Positions 9,028 to 17,113 of a DNA stretch of 64,000 nucleotides are shown here, in pieces. Source of the stretch: DASUPK01 sp963724665 (lineage in GTDB: Bacteria > Actinomycetota > Thermoleophilia > Solirubrobacterales > 70-9). The DNA lies in NCBI GenBank assembly GCA_963724665.1, contig CAVRVH010000012.1, positions 744,001 to 808,000 on the forward strand, written 5' to 3'. Numbering within the stretch: the stretch's first letter is position 1; each line of letters begins with the position of its first letter. The notes beneath the pieces are model-generated. The model was not told where the DNA came from. It ran no database searches and worked only from the letters and a program-made list of their open reading frames with translations. The position numbers and the translations under genes were made by a program.

Positions 9028-9471
9028 ATGTTCGACCGCATAGTGGTTGGAACCGATGGCTCGGAGACCGCCACGGAGGCGGTGCGGACCGCGATCGAGC
9101 TGGCCAAGATCTCGAAGGGGAAGCTCGAGATCGTCAGCGCCTACGAGCCCGTCCCACAGTCCCGCCTCAGGGACGAGGGGCAGGGCATCTCAGGTGACGT
9201 CGCCTACACGGTGAATCCTCGCGAGGACGTCCAGTTCGTGCTCGACAAGGCCGCCGCCGAGGCGAAGAAGGCGAAGGTCGAGGTCGTCACCCATCCGCGC
9301 GAGGGAGATCCCGCCGACGCGATCCTGGACGTCGCCGAGGAAAACGACGCGGACCTCGTCCTGATCGGGAACAAGGGCATGACCGGCGCCCGCCGCTTCC
9401 TGCTGGGCAGCGTGCCGAACAAGATCTCGCACCACGCGCCCTGCGACGTGTGGATTGTGAAGACGACCTAG
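9028..9471 (+). CDS. Universal stress protein (UspA family)
   Basis: A 147-residue UspA-fold protein. The start MFDRIVVGTDGSETA contains the family's first beta strand and Asp. The ATP-binding signature G-2x-G-9x-G-S/T is seen as GNKGMTGARRFLLGSVPNKI near the C-terminus. ATP-binding Usp proteins act in the cytosol in stress and persistence responses. A strong Shine-Dalgarno (GGAGGAGG at about 9017-9023) precedes the start; a GTG at 9025 is an alternative. A TAGTAT box near 8960 could be the promoter, giving a leader of about 55 nt. The stop codon shares CTAG with the convergent downstream gene. Confidence 0.9.
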   Translation: MFDRIVVGTDGSETATEAVRTAIELAKISKGKLEIVSAYEPVPQSRLRDEGQGISGDVAYTVNPREDVQFVLDKAAAEAKKAKVEVVTHPREGDPADAILDVAEENDADLVLIGNKGMTGARRFLLGSVPNKISHHAPCDVWIVKTT

Positions 9472-9917
9472 CTGAACATCTCGAGCAGGGCCTGCTCGTA
9501 CTGGGCTCGCTCGAAGGTGAAACCGAAGTCGTCGTAGTCCCAATCCGGCCGAGTCGGCTGCTCGAACTCGTCCCAGGTGACCGTGTCCTCGTCGACCGTC
9601 ACCCGCGCGAGCAGGGGCGAGCAGCCCACCTCGCCGCAGTTGCAGCTGAGCAGCGCGGTCTTGTCGTCCGGACCGGGCGAGAGTGAGGTCCCGGGGCTGC
9701 CCAGGAACTGGCTCGCGAGATCCATGCGGATGTAGCCCGGGACCAGGCCGACGTAGGTCCCGGCGAGCTCCTCCTCGTCGTCGGCCTGGGCCGAGGGCAG
9801 CTCGGCCTGCCGCACCAGCTCGACGAGGTCGGTCCCGTTCACCTCGATGCGGATCTGGCTGAGCTCGTCCGCGTAGTTGCCGCCCGCAGGAACGAGCTCG
9901 AATGACACGTCGTCCAT
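9468..9917 (-). CDS. Hypothetical acidic protein with CxCxxxxC motif
   Basis: A 149-residue acidic soluble protein beginning MDDVSFELVPAGGNYADEL. I do not recognise the family. It has a Cys cluster, LLSCNCGEVGCSPLL, that could bind a metal, and an aromatic/acidic C-terminal part (RPDWDYDDFGFTFERAQYEQ). No signal peptide or membrane segment. It starts 10 nt after the stop of the subtilase gene on the same strand, so the two may be co-transcribed. Its stop shares the palindrome CTAG with the convergent universal stress protein gene. Confidence 0.65.
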   Translation of the reverse strand: MDDVSFELVPAGGNYADELSQIRIEVNGTDLVELVRQAELPSAQADDEEELAGTYVGLVPGYIRMDLASQFLGSPGTSLSPGPDDKTALLSCNCGEVGCSPLLARVTVDEDTVTWDEFEQPTRPDWDYDDFGFTFERAQYEQALLEMFS

Positions 9918-9927
9918 GCAGGGATGG

Positions 9928-11271
9928 TTAGCAGCCCGGCGCTCTGGCCTTGACCGCGGCCGCCGCGTCGACCAAGCCGGCGCCGAAGAGGCGCGGGTCA
10001 TATGGCTGCCCGAGCTGGGAGTCCGTGTGGCGCGCGGTGGCCTCGAGTTGGCACTCGACGGCCGTCGGAGAGTTGCCGACCACGCCGCTCGCGATCACCA
10101 TCGCGGCGACCCCGGAGACGTGAGCGGCGGCCATCGAGGTCCCCTCGTAGCCGCCCGGGTAGCCGAAGTTGGTGAAGCCGGGGCCTTCGAACGTGAGCTG
10201 GAAGATCGGCAGGCCTCGGGTGAAGAGCGAGTCGTCGCTCCCGCAGGTACTCAGGAGGGGGAATCCGCCGCCGGGCGCGACCAGGTCCAGTCCGGTGCCC
10301 GTGCGGGAGTCACTCGCCAGACACGCGTCCTTGGTGGTGCGACCCACGCCGATCACATGGGGAGCGCCGGCCGGATAGGCGACCGGCTCGCCGTTCTCGT
10401 TCCCCGCAGCGGCCACGACGAGCGCGCCCTTCTTGAACGCGAACTTGATCGCCGAGCAGATCCCCTTGATCTTCGCGCAGCTGTTGACGCCGAGCGAGAA
10501 CTCGAAGCTCATGTTGATGACCTGCGCCTTGTGGGTGGCCGCGAACCGAATTCCACGAGCGATGCTCCGCGCAGTGCCGAAGCCCTCCGAGTCGAGCACC
10601 CGGACGGGAATGATCTTGGCCTTGGGCGCCAGACCGGTCAGGCCGACGTGGTTGTTGTCCAGCTCGGCGATAGTGCCGGTCACGTGGGTGCCGTGCCCGT
10701 CCTCGTCGAGGGGCACCTTGTCCTTGTCGACGAAGTCGTAGCCGGGCAGGAACTGGTGACGGGAGAAGTCGGGGCTCTTGCGGAACTGGGGCTTCTTGTT
10801 CTCGTAGGCGATCCCCGTATCGAGCACCGCCACCCGGGCTCCCCGGCCGAACGCCGCTCCGCGCTGCTTGAGGATGTCCCAAGCCTCGGGAGCGTTGAGC
10901 CCGCCCTTGGCCTGGTACTGGGAAGGCGTCTCTCCGCAGAGTGATCCGCAGGGCAGGAAGTTCCACTGGGTCCGCTGCCAGCCTCCGGTGGTGCCGGCCG
11001 GCCCGGGGTCGTTGGGGATGGCGGAGGCGTGGGCGAGGTAGTTCGGAACCGCGTAGGCGACCGCGGGGTTGGCCGCCAGCGCCTGCTCGGCGGTGGGGAC
11101 GTCGACCCCCTGCGGCAGCTGGAGCACTTTCTCGGCGCCGCCGTCGAAGCGAACCAGGAGCTCGCCGGGCACGTAGGGGGTGTGCGCGGCGACTTCTGCA
11201 GCGTCGGCCGCCGCGGCCCAGAGGGCAGCCGCGATCAGGACGAGCGTGGTTGTGGCGATCAGCTTTCGCAT
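9928..11271 (-). CDS. Secreted S8 family serine protease (subtilisin-like)
   Basis: An exported subtilase of about 447 residues. The N-terminus MRKLIATTTLVLIAAALWAA is a signal peptide. A short prodomain (about 30-90) precedes the catalytic domain, with the triad Asp151 (AVLDTGIA), His193 (DGHGTHVTG) and Ser379 (EGTSMAAAH), plus the oxyanion Asn291 (AAGNENG). Several cysteines (CGSLC, NSC, GIC, STC) suggest disulfides, in keeping with an extracellular site. An upstream ATG at 11286 is also in frame; 11271 is chosen because it starts the signal peptide cleanly. It is divergent from tadA and followed by the small acidic protein. Confidence 0.92.
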   Translation of the reverse strand: MRKLIATTTLVLIAAALWAAAADAAEVAAHTPYVPGELLVRFDGGAEKVLQLPQGVDVPTAEQALAANPAVAYAVPNYLAHASAIPNDPGPAGTTGGWQRTQWNFLPCGSLCGETPSQYQAKGGLNAPEAWDILKQRGAAFGRGARVAVLDTGIAYENKKPQFRKSPDFSRHQFLPGYDFVDKDKVPLDEDGHGTHVTGTIAELDNNHVGLTGLAPKAKIIPVRVLDSEGFGTARSIARGIRFAATHKAQVINMSFEFSLGVNSCAKIKGICSAIKFAFKKGALVVAAAGNENGEPVAYPAGAPHVIGVGRTTKDACLASDSRTGTGLDLVAPGGGFPLLSTCGSDDSLFTRGLPIFQLTFEGPGFTNFGYPGGYEGTSMAAAHVSGVAAMVIASGVVGNSPTAVECQLEATARHTDSQLGQPYDPRLFGAGLVDAAAAVKARAPGC

Positions 11272-11357
11272 GGTCCCCGGATACATGTCCCTGGAGGAGG
11301 CCGCCGCGGACGGCCAGCTTAGGTTGTAAACACCCTCCCGCCGAGAAAGTTCCTGCG

Positions 11358-11816
11358 ATGACGCCTATGGACATGGATGAGGTGATGATGCGCCGCGCAC
11401 TGCAGCTCGCGGAAGCCGCGGCGGGGCACGGCGACGTCCCGATCGGCGCGGTTGTTGCCCGCGGCGACGAGGTCCTGGGCCAGGCCGGCAACGAGCGCGA
11501 GCTGCGCCGCGACCCGACTGCACACGCGGAGGTGCTCGCCCTGCGCGAGGCCGCCGAACGGCTCGGGGGCTGGCGCCTGCTGGAGACCACGCTCTACGTC
11601 ACGCTCGAGCCGTGCCCGATGTGCGCCGGGGCGATCACGCTCGCTCGAGTGCCGCGCCTGGTGTACGGGGCGGCCGATCCGAAGGGCGGAGCGGTCGGAA
11701 GCGTGATCGACCTGTTCGCGGAGCCGGTGGTGAATCACCGGCCCGCCGTTGAGGAGGGCCTGCTCGCCGCGGAATCCGCCGAGCTGCTCGCCAACTTCTT
11801 CTCCTCGCGCCGCTAG
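11358..11816 (+). CDS. tadA: tRNA-specific adenosine deaminase TadA
   Basis: A 152-residue cytidine/deoxycytidylate-deaminase-fold enzyme. It converts adenosine-34 of tRNA-Arg(ACG) to inosine, allowing wobble decoding. The zinc site is seen as HAE (His56, catalytic Glu58) and PCPMCAGA (Cys86, Cys89), and VPIGAVV at the N-terminus together with RVPRLVYGAADPKGGAVGS matches bacterial TadA. ATG 11358 is used; ATG 11367 and 11373 are alternatives, all upstream of the conserved MMRRALQLA helix. The gene is divergent from the subtilase. It ends on a CTAG shared with the convergent lactonase gene. Confidence 0.93.
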   Translation: MTPMDMDEVMMRRALQLAEAAAGHGDVPIGAVVARGDEVLGQAGNERELRRDPTAHAEVLALREAAERLGGWRLLETTLYVTLEPCPMCAGAITLARVPRLVYGAADPKGGAVGSVIDLFAEPVVNHRPAVEEGLLAAESAELLANFFSSRR

Positions 11817-12802
11817 GCGCCCGCGAGCCAGCGAACCGCGTTGTCGACCATCATCGTCCGCTCCTGCTCTTCGGTGAGGCCGGACTCGCGCAGCTCAGGG
11901 AGGACCTTTTCGGGCACGATCCGGATCGTCCAGTCGTTTGCCGCGCCCGCGGCGATCAGCTGCTCGATCACGTTCGCCGGGAACCAGTCGGTCGTCGCGA
12001 CGGAGTCCGCCGAGAGGAAGATCCGGTCCGCGTAGCCGCGCTCGAGCAGGGCCCTCGTGGTCGCCTGCCGCTTGTCGTATGGCAGGAAGAGATCGAGCCC
12101 GTACCGGTCTAGGCCTACCCAGACCCCCTTCTCGATCAGGCCCTCGATGTAGTCGAGGTCGTCGGTGTCGCCGCAGTGCGCGATCTGCACCTTGGAGAGA
12201 TCAACGCCCTCCTCCTCGAAGATCTCGACCTGGCGCGGACCTGTGTTGCTGGCGGGCCGGGAGTGGGCCATGATCGGCGCTCCGGTCTTGACGCTGGCGC
12301 GCGCCGCGGCGCGGTGGATCTTCTCGATGTTCTCGTTGACGCCCGGCTCGTCGGCGGCGCACTTGATGAAGGCGGCCTTGATGTCCGTGCCCTGGATCCC
12401 CTGCTCGACGTCGGAGATGAAGAACTCCGCAATCTGATCGGGATCGCGGTTCATGAAGAACTGGGGCAGGTGGTCGTAGGTGTAGATCCCGGTGCAGGGG
12501 ACGACCTGAAGGCCGGTCTCCTCTGAGACCCGCTTCATGAAGTTGACGTCGCGCCCCAGGAACATCGCGGTGGGCTCCCCAATCGTCTTGATGCCGAGGT
12601 CGACCGCGGCCTTCCCCTCTCGCACCGCGACGTCGAGGTCCTCGCCGGGCGCGACCTCGTGGGGCGGCTCCTCCTTGGCGGCCCCGGCCTGCGGCCACTG
12701 GTTGTGGACGGCCTCGTCCTGATTGCGCAGGTGCTCGTGGATCAGAGTCGTCCCGAGCTCCTCCGCGTCGACCATCCCGGTCACAGTCGATACTTGCGCC
12801 AT
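11813..12802 (-). CDS. Phosphotriesterase-family metal-dependent hydrolase (PLL-like lactonase)
   Basis: A 329-residue amidohydrolase-superfamily TIM barrel. The binuclear metal site is visible: HEH near residue 23-25 (TLIHEHLR), a carboxylatable Lys in FIKCAADE, histidines in IMAHSRPA and QIAHCGDTDD, and an Asp in FLSADSVATTDW. Members hydrolyse phosphotriesters promiscuously and usually act on lactones such as acyl-homoserine lactones; the natural substrate here is unknown. No signal peptide, so cytosolic. A TAGGCT box lies 9 nt upstream of the ATG. It converges on tadA through a shared CTAG. Confidence 0.88.
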   Translation of the reverse strand: MAQVSTVTGMVDAEELGTTLIHEHLRNQDEAVHNQWPQAGAAKEEPPHEVAPGEDLDVAVREGKAAVDLGIKTIGEPTAMFLGRDVNFMKRVSEETGLQVVPCTGIYTYDHLPQFFMNRDPDQIAEFFISDVEQGIQGTDIKAAFIKCAADEPGVNENIEKIHRAAARASVKTGAPIMAHSRPASNTGPRQVEIFEEEGVDLSKVQIAHCGDTDDLDYIEGLIEKGVWVGLDRYGLDLFLPYDKRQATTRALLERGYADRIFLSADSVATTDWFPANVIEQLIAAGAANDWTIRIVPEKVLPELRESGLTEEQERTMMVDNAVRWLAGA

Positions 12803-12870
12803 TCGGCGCGAAGCCTATGGAACCGTCAGCTGAAGCGCCCGCCGGTAGGAACGCGCTGGACTGCCGGAGC

Positions 12871-12958
12871 GGAGAGGGTGGGATTCGAACCCACGAGGCG
12901 GTTTAACCCGCCCACTCGCTTTCCAAGCGAGCTCCTTAAGCCACTCGGACACCTCTCC
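12871..12958 (-). tRNA. tRNA-Ser (GGA)
   Basis: An 88-nt cloverleaf on the minus strand. The acceptor GGAGAGG pairs with CCTCTCC. The anticodon arm CTCGC-TTGGAAA-GCGAG gives anticodon GGA. There is a long class II variable arm (GGGCGG/CCGCC) and the T-loop TTCGAAT. CCA is not encoded. Confidence 0.97.
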
Positions 12959-12989
12959 GGGTGAAGACGCGGCAAAGGCTAGTAGCTGG

Positions 12990-13817
12990 CTAGCTGATGA
13001 AGTAGAACGGGTTGGGCAGCTTGAAGCTGCGATCCGCGTGGCCGCCCGCCAGGTCGCTCTCCTGGTCCCCGACGTTGGCGACGATCCGGTAACCCTGCTG
13101 CTCGATCGCCGCGCGCTCGCCGCTCTTGAACGGGATCGTTGCGTCGGAGCTGGGCTTGAAGAAGACCCCCTGAAGGTCCGTGTACCCGGCGTTGGCGAGG
13201 TTCTGCATGGTCAGCGACTGGACCAGGGTCGGGCGGCCAGTGATCGCGAACACCGAGATTCCGGCCGCCCGCGCCTGGCGGTACAGATCGAGCGTCGGCG
13301 CGACCGCCGGCTGGTTGGTGCTCGTGGCCGCGACAATCAGTGCACCGGCGGCATTGCTGAAGTTGTTCGCTTCCAGCTGGGTGTAGTTGGAGAGAGAGGT
13401 CTCGTCGATGTCCAGCACGATCGCGAGCCTCGGAGGGGCGCAGGCGGCGGCGCGGCCCTTCTTCTTGCCCTTCGAGCCGCACTTCCTCTTCTTCTTCTGG
13501 CGAATCGCCTTTGCCTGGCGCAGCATGAACGACTGGGCCTGGGAGTCCACGTTCTGCAGATCGGACTCGTAGGAGCCGCTGTCGTGATAGGTGCGCAGGG
13601 CGCTCGCCAGGTCCGAGATTGCAACCGTTCCCTGCTCGCCGATCTGCGGCACGCCGACGCCCGTGGCCCTGATCGAAACCGGGGGACTCGGCTGTGGCTT
13701 GGCCGGCTCAAGCGGCTCCTTCTTGCCGAAGGCGCCGACCGCGGTCGCCAGGATCGCCCCGAGCGCGACCAGCGCCAGGGCCCTGAGAAGCGTCCTTGCT
13801 CTCGCTCCCTCTGGCAT
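12990..13817 (-). CDS. Exported HAD-family acid phosphatase with Lys/Cys tract
   Basis: A 275-residue protein with an N-terminal membrane anchor or signal (LLRALALVALGAILATAVGAF), a helical segment, then an HAD domain of the class B / plant acid phosphatase type. The nucleophile motif is VLDIDETSLSN (Asp136, Asp138), followed by ITGRPT (motif II), a Lys in PFKSGERA and NVGDQESDLAGG (motif IV). The enzyme would dephosphorylate small phosphate esters outside the membrane. Unusual is a basic Lys/Cys insertion (KKKRKCGSKGKKKGRAAAC, about 108-126) directly before the catalytic strand. A TAGGAT box lies 12 nt upstream of the ATG. It is divergent from ytoQ. Confidence 0.88.
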   Translation of the reverse strand: MPEGARARTLLRALALVALGAILATAVGAFGKKEPLEPAKPQPSPPVSIRATGVGVPQIGEQGTVAISDLASALRTYHDSGSYESDLQNVDSQAQSFMLRQAKAIRQKKKRKCGSKGKKKGRAAACAPPRLAIVLDIDETSLSNYTQLEANNFSNAAGALIVAATSTNQPAVAPTLDLYRQARAAGISVFAITGRPTLVQSLTMQNLANAGYTDLQGVFFKPSSDATIPFKSGERAAIEQQGYRIVANVGDQESDLAGGHADRSFKLPNPFYFIS

Positions 13818-13829
13818 ACCTCGCGCGCG

Positions 13830-13846
13830 ATCCTACTCATTAAGAT
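13830..13846. promoter_or_regulatory. Divergent -10 boxes for the HAD phosphatase and YtoQ genes
   Basis: TAGGAT on the minus strand (13830-13835) lies 12 nt before the HAD ATG, and TAAGAT on the plus strand (13841-13846) lies 8 nt before the ytoQ ATG. The two boxes are back to back in a 37-nt gap. Confidence 0.4.
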
Positions 13847-13854
13847 CGCCGCCA

Positions 13855-14316
13855 ATGGCCTGGAACGTCTACCTCGCCGGGGAGATCCACTCGGACTGGC
13901 GCGAGCGAATCGCCGACGGCGCCGAGCAGGCGGGTCTCGACGTGGCTTTCAGCTCGCCGGTCACGGACCACGGCGCCTCGGACGACGTCGGCGTCGCGAT
14001 CCTGGGGGATGAGTCCGAGGGATTCTGGAAGGACCACAAGGGCGCCGGCGTCAACGCGATCCGCACCCAGACGCTGATCCGCCAGGCCGACGTGGTCGTG
14101 GTCCGGTTCGGGGACAAGTACAAGCAGTGGAACGCCGCCTTCGATGCGGGTTTCGCGGCCGCACTCGGCAAGCCGATCGTCACTCTCCACGACCCCGATA
14201 CGACGCACGCGCTCAAGGAGATCGACCGCGCCGCGATGGCGACTGCGGAGACTCCGGAGCAGGTCGTGGACGTGCTGCGCTACGTACTCGACGGCAAGCT
14301 GCCTGCTTCGGCCTGA
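13855..14316 (+). CDS. YtoQ family protein
   Basis: A 153-residue soluble protein. The start MAWNVYLAGEIHSDWRERI and the middle segment RTQTLIRQADVVVVRFGDKY, followed by AAFDAGFAAALGKPIVTLHD, match the YtoQ family (nucleoside 2-deoxyribosyltransferase-like fold). The biochemical function of the family is not established, so none is claimed. ATG 13855 is preceded by a TAAGAT box. Length is normal for the family. Confidence 0.85.
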   Translation: MAWNVYLAGEIHSDWRERIADGAEQAGLDVAFSSPVTDHGASDDVGVAILGDESEGFWKDHKGAGVNAIRTQTLIRQADVVVVRFGDKYKQWNAAFDAGFAAALGKPIVTLHDPDTTHALKEIDRAAMATAETPEQVVDVLRYVLDGKLPASA

Positions 14317-14728
14317 ATGGGCCGGAGCTCCTCGGCGTAGCTGAGTCCCTAGAACACCCGCCGCAGGGGAGTCATCAATGCGAAAGCGGGTACACCGAGA
14401 TAGGCGTCACCCAGGCGGCGCGGACTGTGGGCAGGGCTCCACGCGCCGGTGCGCCTCCGCCCCGAAAGGCAAGGATCGCCATTCGTGGGCGGAAAACTCC
14501 GGTCGGACAAGCAATCGCTCCATGGAGCTGATTCGTCGTCAGACACTTGAAAAGGCTGCTACCGACCTCCGTCGCGCCGCTGAGGCGCTGGATGACTTGT
14601 CGGGGTCAGGCGGCCCGTGCTGGTTCGCCAGTAGTGCCAGGCCCGTAGCGCGGACGCAGAAGAAGCCACTGGTACGGACCCTGCCCCGATAGCCTTCTCC
14701 ACCGAGAATCCCCAGCAAATGGGAACCC
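14317..14728. other. Intergenic stretch of 412 nt with no convincing gene
   Basis: Between ytoQ and tRNA-Ser(CGA) there is no recognisable gene. The composition is less GC-biased at the third codon position than the neighbours. One short frame from ATG 14522 to 14692 (56 codons, starting MELIRRQTLEKAATDLRRAA) is helical in character but lacks a ribosome binding site or a -10 box; it could be a remnant. No att-like duplication of the tRNA end was seen. Confidence 0.4.
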
Positions 14729-14816
14729 GGAGGGGTGCCGGAGTGGTTGAACGGGGCGGTCTCGAAAACCGTTAGGGGCCTTCGGGTCCCTCGTGGGTTC
14801 GAATCCCACCCCCTCC
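14729..14816 (+). tRNA. tRNA-Ser (CGA)
   Basis: An 88-nt class II tRNA. The acceptor GGAGGGG pairs with CCCCTCC. The anticodon loop CTCGAAA gives anticodon CGA. The variable arm GGGGCC-TTCG-GGTCCC is long and the T-loop is TTCGAAT. CCA is not encoded. Confidence 0.97.
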
Positions 14817-14864
14817 GCTAGCACTGTCAGCCCATAGCCCGTGCATCCCGCAGAAAGGAATTAG

Positions 14865-15329
14865 ATGACACGCGACACCGGCTCAGATAGCCCGATCCTG
14901 ATCGCCTACGACGGCTCCGATCACGCCAAGGCGGCGATCGAACAGGCGGCTGCGCACCTGCGAATCCCACGGGCCGCGATCGTTCTCTCCGTCTTCGAGC
15001 CGCTCACCGCGATCCCGTTCTGGGGAGCGCCATACGGCAGGGTGCCCACTGAACTCGTCGAGGAAGCCGCGGAGGAGGCAGAGCGCGTTGCCGCGGAGGG
15101 CGCCGCGCTTGCGAACGACGCCGGCTTCGATTCGGACTCGGCGGTGGTCGAGGGAACCCCGGTTTGGGAGAGGATCGTCGCCGTCGCCAAGGATCGCGCC
15201 GCCGGAATCATCGTGATGGGCTCTCACGGGCGAAGCGGGGTCAGCTACGTGGCGATGGGAAGCGTCGCCACAGCGGTCGCCCACCACGCCGCCGTCCCGG
15301 TCCTGATCTGTCGCGCTGCCGGCAACTAG
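14865..15329 (+). CDS. Universal stress protein (UspA family)
   Basis: A 154-residue UspA-fold protein, the second in this window. ILIAYDGSDHAKAAI is the N-terminal strand with the conserved Asp. GSHGRSGVSYVAMGSVATAV is the G-2x-G-9x-G-S/T nucleotide site, so ATP binding is predicted. A purine-rich AGAAAGGAAT ribosome binding site precedes ATG 14865. It stands alone between tRNA-Ser and an ABC exporter on the opposite strand. It is clearly divergent in sequence from the stress protein at 9 kb, so it is not a recent duplicate. Confidence 0.9.
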   Translation: MTRDTGSDSPILIAYDGSDHAKAAIEQAAAHLRIPRAAIVLSVFEPLTAIPFWGAPYGRVPTELVEEAAEEAERVAAEGAALANDAGFDSDSAVVEGTPVWERIVAVAKDRAAGIIVMGSHGRSGVSYVAMGSVATAVAHHAAVPVLICRAAGN

Positions 15330-15350
15330 CCTCGAGCCAGTGGTGCGCTC

Positions 15351-16106
15351 CTAGACCGCGAGGTCACGCCGCTCGAACAACCAGGCTCCCAGCCCGGCGA
15401 GCACGCCGGCCGCGACCACGACGCCGAGAAACGACCACGGGTCGATCCCGTCCTCGATCGCGTTCCCGTAGTAGCGAAACGCTGAGACGTAGCGAATGCC
15501 GTCGAGGCCGGGATCGAGGCGCCCGACCAGGTCGATCACGTACATGGCGACCAGTACCCCCGCCACGGAGCCGGTCACGACACTGGTCCGAAGCGAGAAC
15601 CCGGTGACGACCACTCCCAGCCCGGCGGCCAGCAGGGCGAGCGGCCACACATTGGCGAAGCCTGCGAGCGCGGGGCCGAAAGAGAGTCCTGCGCCCGAGA
15701 TCAAGCTGCCGATCTCGGTAAGCGCGAGTGTCACGGTCAAGACTGCGGCAAGCTCGATCGCCGTCGCGCACAAACCGGTCGCGACCAACTGCCGGCGAGA
15801 GACCGGCGCGGAGAGCAGCACGTCGAGCCGTCCGCTCTCGGCGGCTCCCGAGAGCCCGCTGGCGATCGATCGCACGGCGAGGTAACCCACCGCGAGCGGC
15901 ACGATCAGGCTGAGCATCTCCGCGTGCAGGTACTGCTCGACCGAGCTGAGCTCGCCGATGCCGAATGCCTGCTTCAGCGCCGACGGGTAGTTCTGGACTG
16001 CATTGGTGAGTGCTGACTGGATCGAAGGAAAGATCGAGACGATGAATGCGGACCACAGACCCAGAGGCAGGCCCCAGGAGAGCAGCGAGCGGCGGCGCTC
16101 GTACAA
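15351..16106 (-). CDS. ABC-2 type transporter permease
   Basis: About 251 residues with some six hydrophobic segments, starting YERRRSLLSWGLPLGLW, a common start of ABC-2 permeases. The motif ESGRLDVLLSAPVSRRQLVATGL is the cytosolic coupling-helix region typical of this family. It is the membrane partner of the ATPase encoded immediately upstream (gap about 20 nt). The start codon is uncertain: TTG 16106 is the longest conventional choice, but a non-ATG start a few codons upstream (ALATTQLYERRR) would fit the family better. The exported substrate is unknown. Confidence 0.82.
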   Translation of the reverse strand: MYERRRSLLSWGLPLGLWSAFIVSIFPSIQSALTNAVQNYPSALKQAFGIGELSSVEQYLHAEMLSLIVPLAVGYLAVRSIASGLSGAAESGRLDVLLSAPVSRRQLVATGLCATAIELAAVLTVTLALTEIGSLISGAGLSFGPALAGFANVWPLALLAAGLGVVVTGFSLRTSVVTGSVAGVLVAMYVIDLVGRLDPGLDGIRYVSAFRYYGNAIEDGIDPWSFLGVVVAAGVLAGLGAWLFERRDLAV

Positions 16107-16126
16107 CTGCGTTGTCGCGAGCGCGA

Positions 16127-17014
16127 TCAGGGCGTGTCCTGGTAGTAGCCGAGAAACACTTCCTCGAGAGTCGGGTGGGCGAGCTCGAAGTCGATGACGT
16201 GGTGGGCAGCGAGCGTCTTGATCACGGCATCGAGATCCCCGGCGACCCTGAACTCGATCTTCGTTCCATCGGCCGAAAGATCACTCACTCCTGGTAAGTC
16301 CCGCAGCGCGTCGACGTCAACGGCCTCGCTGAACTCAACCGAGGCTCGGCGCGGTGTCTTCGCGAGCAGATCGGCGACGTTCTCCACTGCGATCAGAGTC
16401 CCGTCGCGAATGATTCCGACCCGGTCGCAAACCCGCTCGACCTCGTCCAGCTCGTGGGATGAGAGGAACACTGCGCAGCCGCGCTCCCGCTCCTCCCTCA
16501 CCAACGCCAGGAACTCCTCCTGCATCAACGGGTCGAGGCCACTCGTTGGCTCATCGAGGATGAGCAGATCAGGGGAGTGAAAGACGGCAAGGATCAGCCC
16601 GACCTTCTGCCGGTTGCCGCGTGAGAGCTCTCCGAGCGGGCGGTCGAGGTCGGCGCGGAAGCGCCTCGCGAGTGTCTCGACTCTCCCGAGCTCGTGCTCG
16701 CCGCGCAGGCGCGCCAACAGCGAAACCGCCTCCCGTCCGGTCGCAGACTTGCCGTAACCGAAGTCACCGGGAAGATTGCCGAGCCTTCGCCGGATTGCGA
16801 CGCTGTCGCGGTGACTGTCCAGGCCGAAGAGCAGAGCGTGCCCTGCGGTCGGGTGAAGCAGGTCGAGGAGGGTCCGAATCGTCGTGGTCTTTCCAGCACC
16901 GTTCGGGCCCAGGAAGCCGAAGACCTCGCCGGACTCGACGGCCATCGTCAGATCTTCAATGCCGCGGTGCTCGCCGTAGTACTTGCTCAGCCGATGCGTC
17001 TCGATTGCGGGCAC
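16127..17014 (-). CDS. ABC transporter ATP-binding protein
   Basis: A 295-residue nucleotide-binding subunit. Walker A is GPNGAGKTTT, the ABC signature is LSRGNRQKVGL, Walker B is LLILDEPTSGLDP, and the H-loop is LSSHELDEVERV. The C-terminal part (from about 225) is the DUF4162-like domain often found in exporter ATPases of the CcmA/DrrA group. It powers the permease encoded downstream. GTG 17014 is preceded by GAGTAT six nt upstream, a possible leaderless -10. Drug, lipid or antibiotic export are all possible. Confidence 0.93.
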   Translation of the reverse strand: MPAIETHRLSKYYGEHRGIEDLTMAVESGEVFGFLGPNGAGKTTTIRTLLDLLHPTAGHALLFGLDSHRDSVAIRRRLGNLPGDFGYGKSATGREAVSLLARLRGEHELGRVETLARRFRADLDRPLGELSRGNRQKVGLILAVFHSPDLLILDEPTSGLDPLMQEEFLALVREERERGCAVFLSSHELDEVERVCDRVGIIRDGTLIAVENVADLLAKTPRRASVEFSEAVDVDALRDLPGVSDLSADGTKIEFRVAGDLDAVIKTLAAHHVIDFELAHPTLEEVFLGYYQDTP

Positions 17015-17113
17015 GAGCGGATACTCGCAGTCAGGCTTCCCACCGCGATGAAGGCGGCGTCACCCGCCGGGATTTGCTTCATCGCCTTCCTGGCGATCCG
17101 CGCGGTGGCGGCG

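Noticed and set aside
14522..14692. 56-codon frame before tRNA-Ser(CGA)
   Set aside because: No ribosome binding site or -10 box and no recognisable motif; kept only as a remark in the intergenic entry.
14700..14870. Integration site at tRNA-Ser(CGA)
   Set aside because: No integrase gene and no repeated tRNA 3' end on either side.
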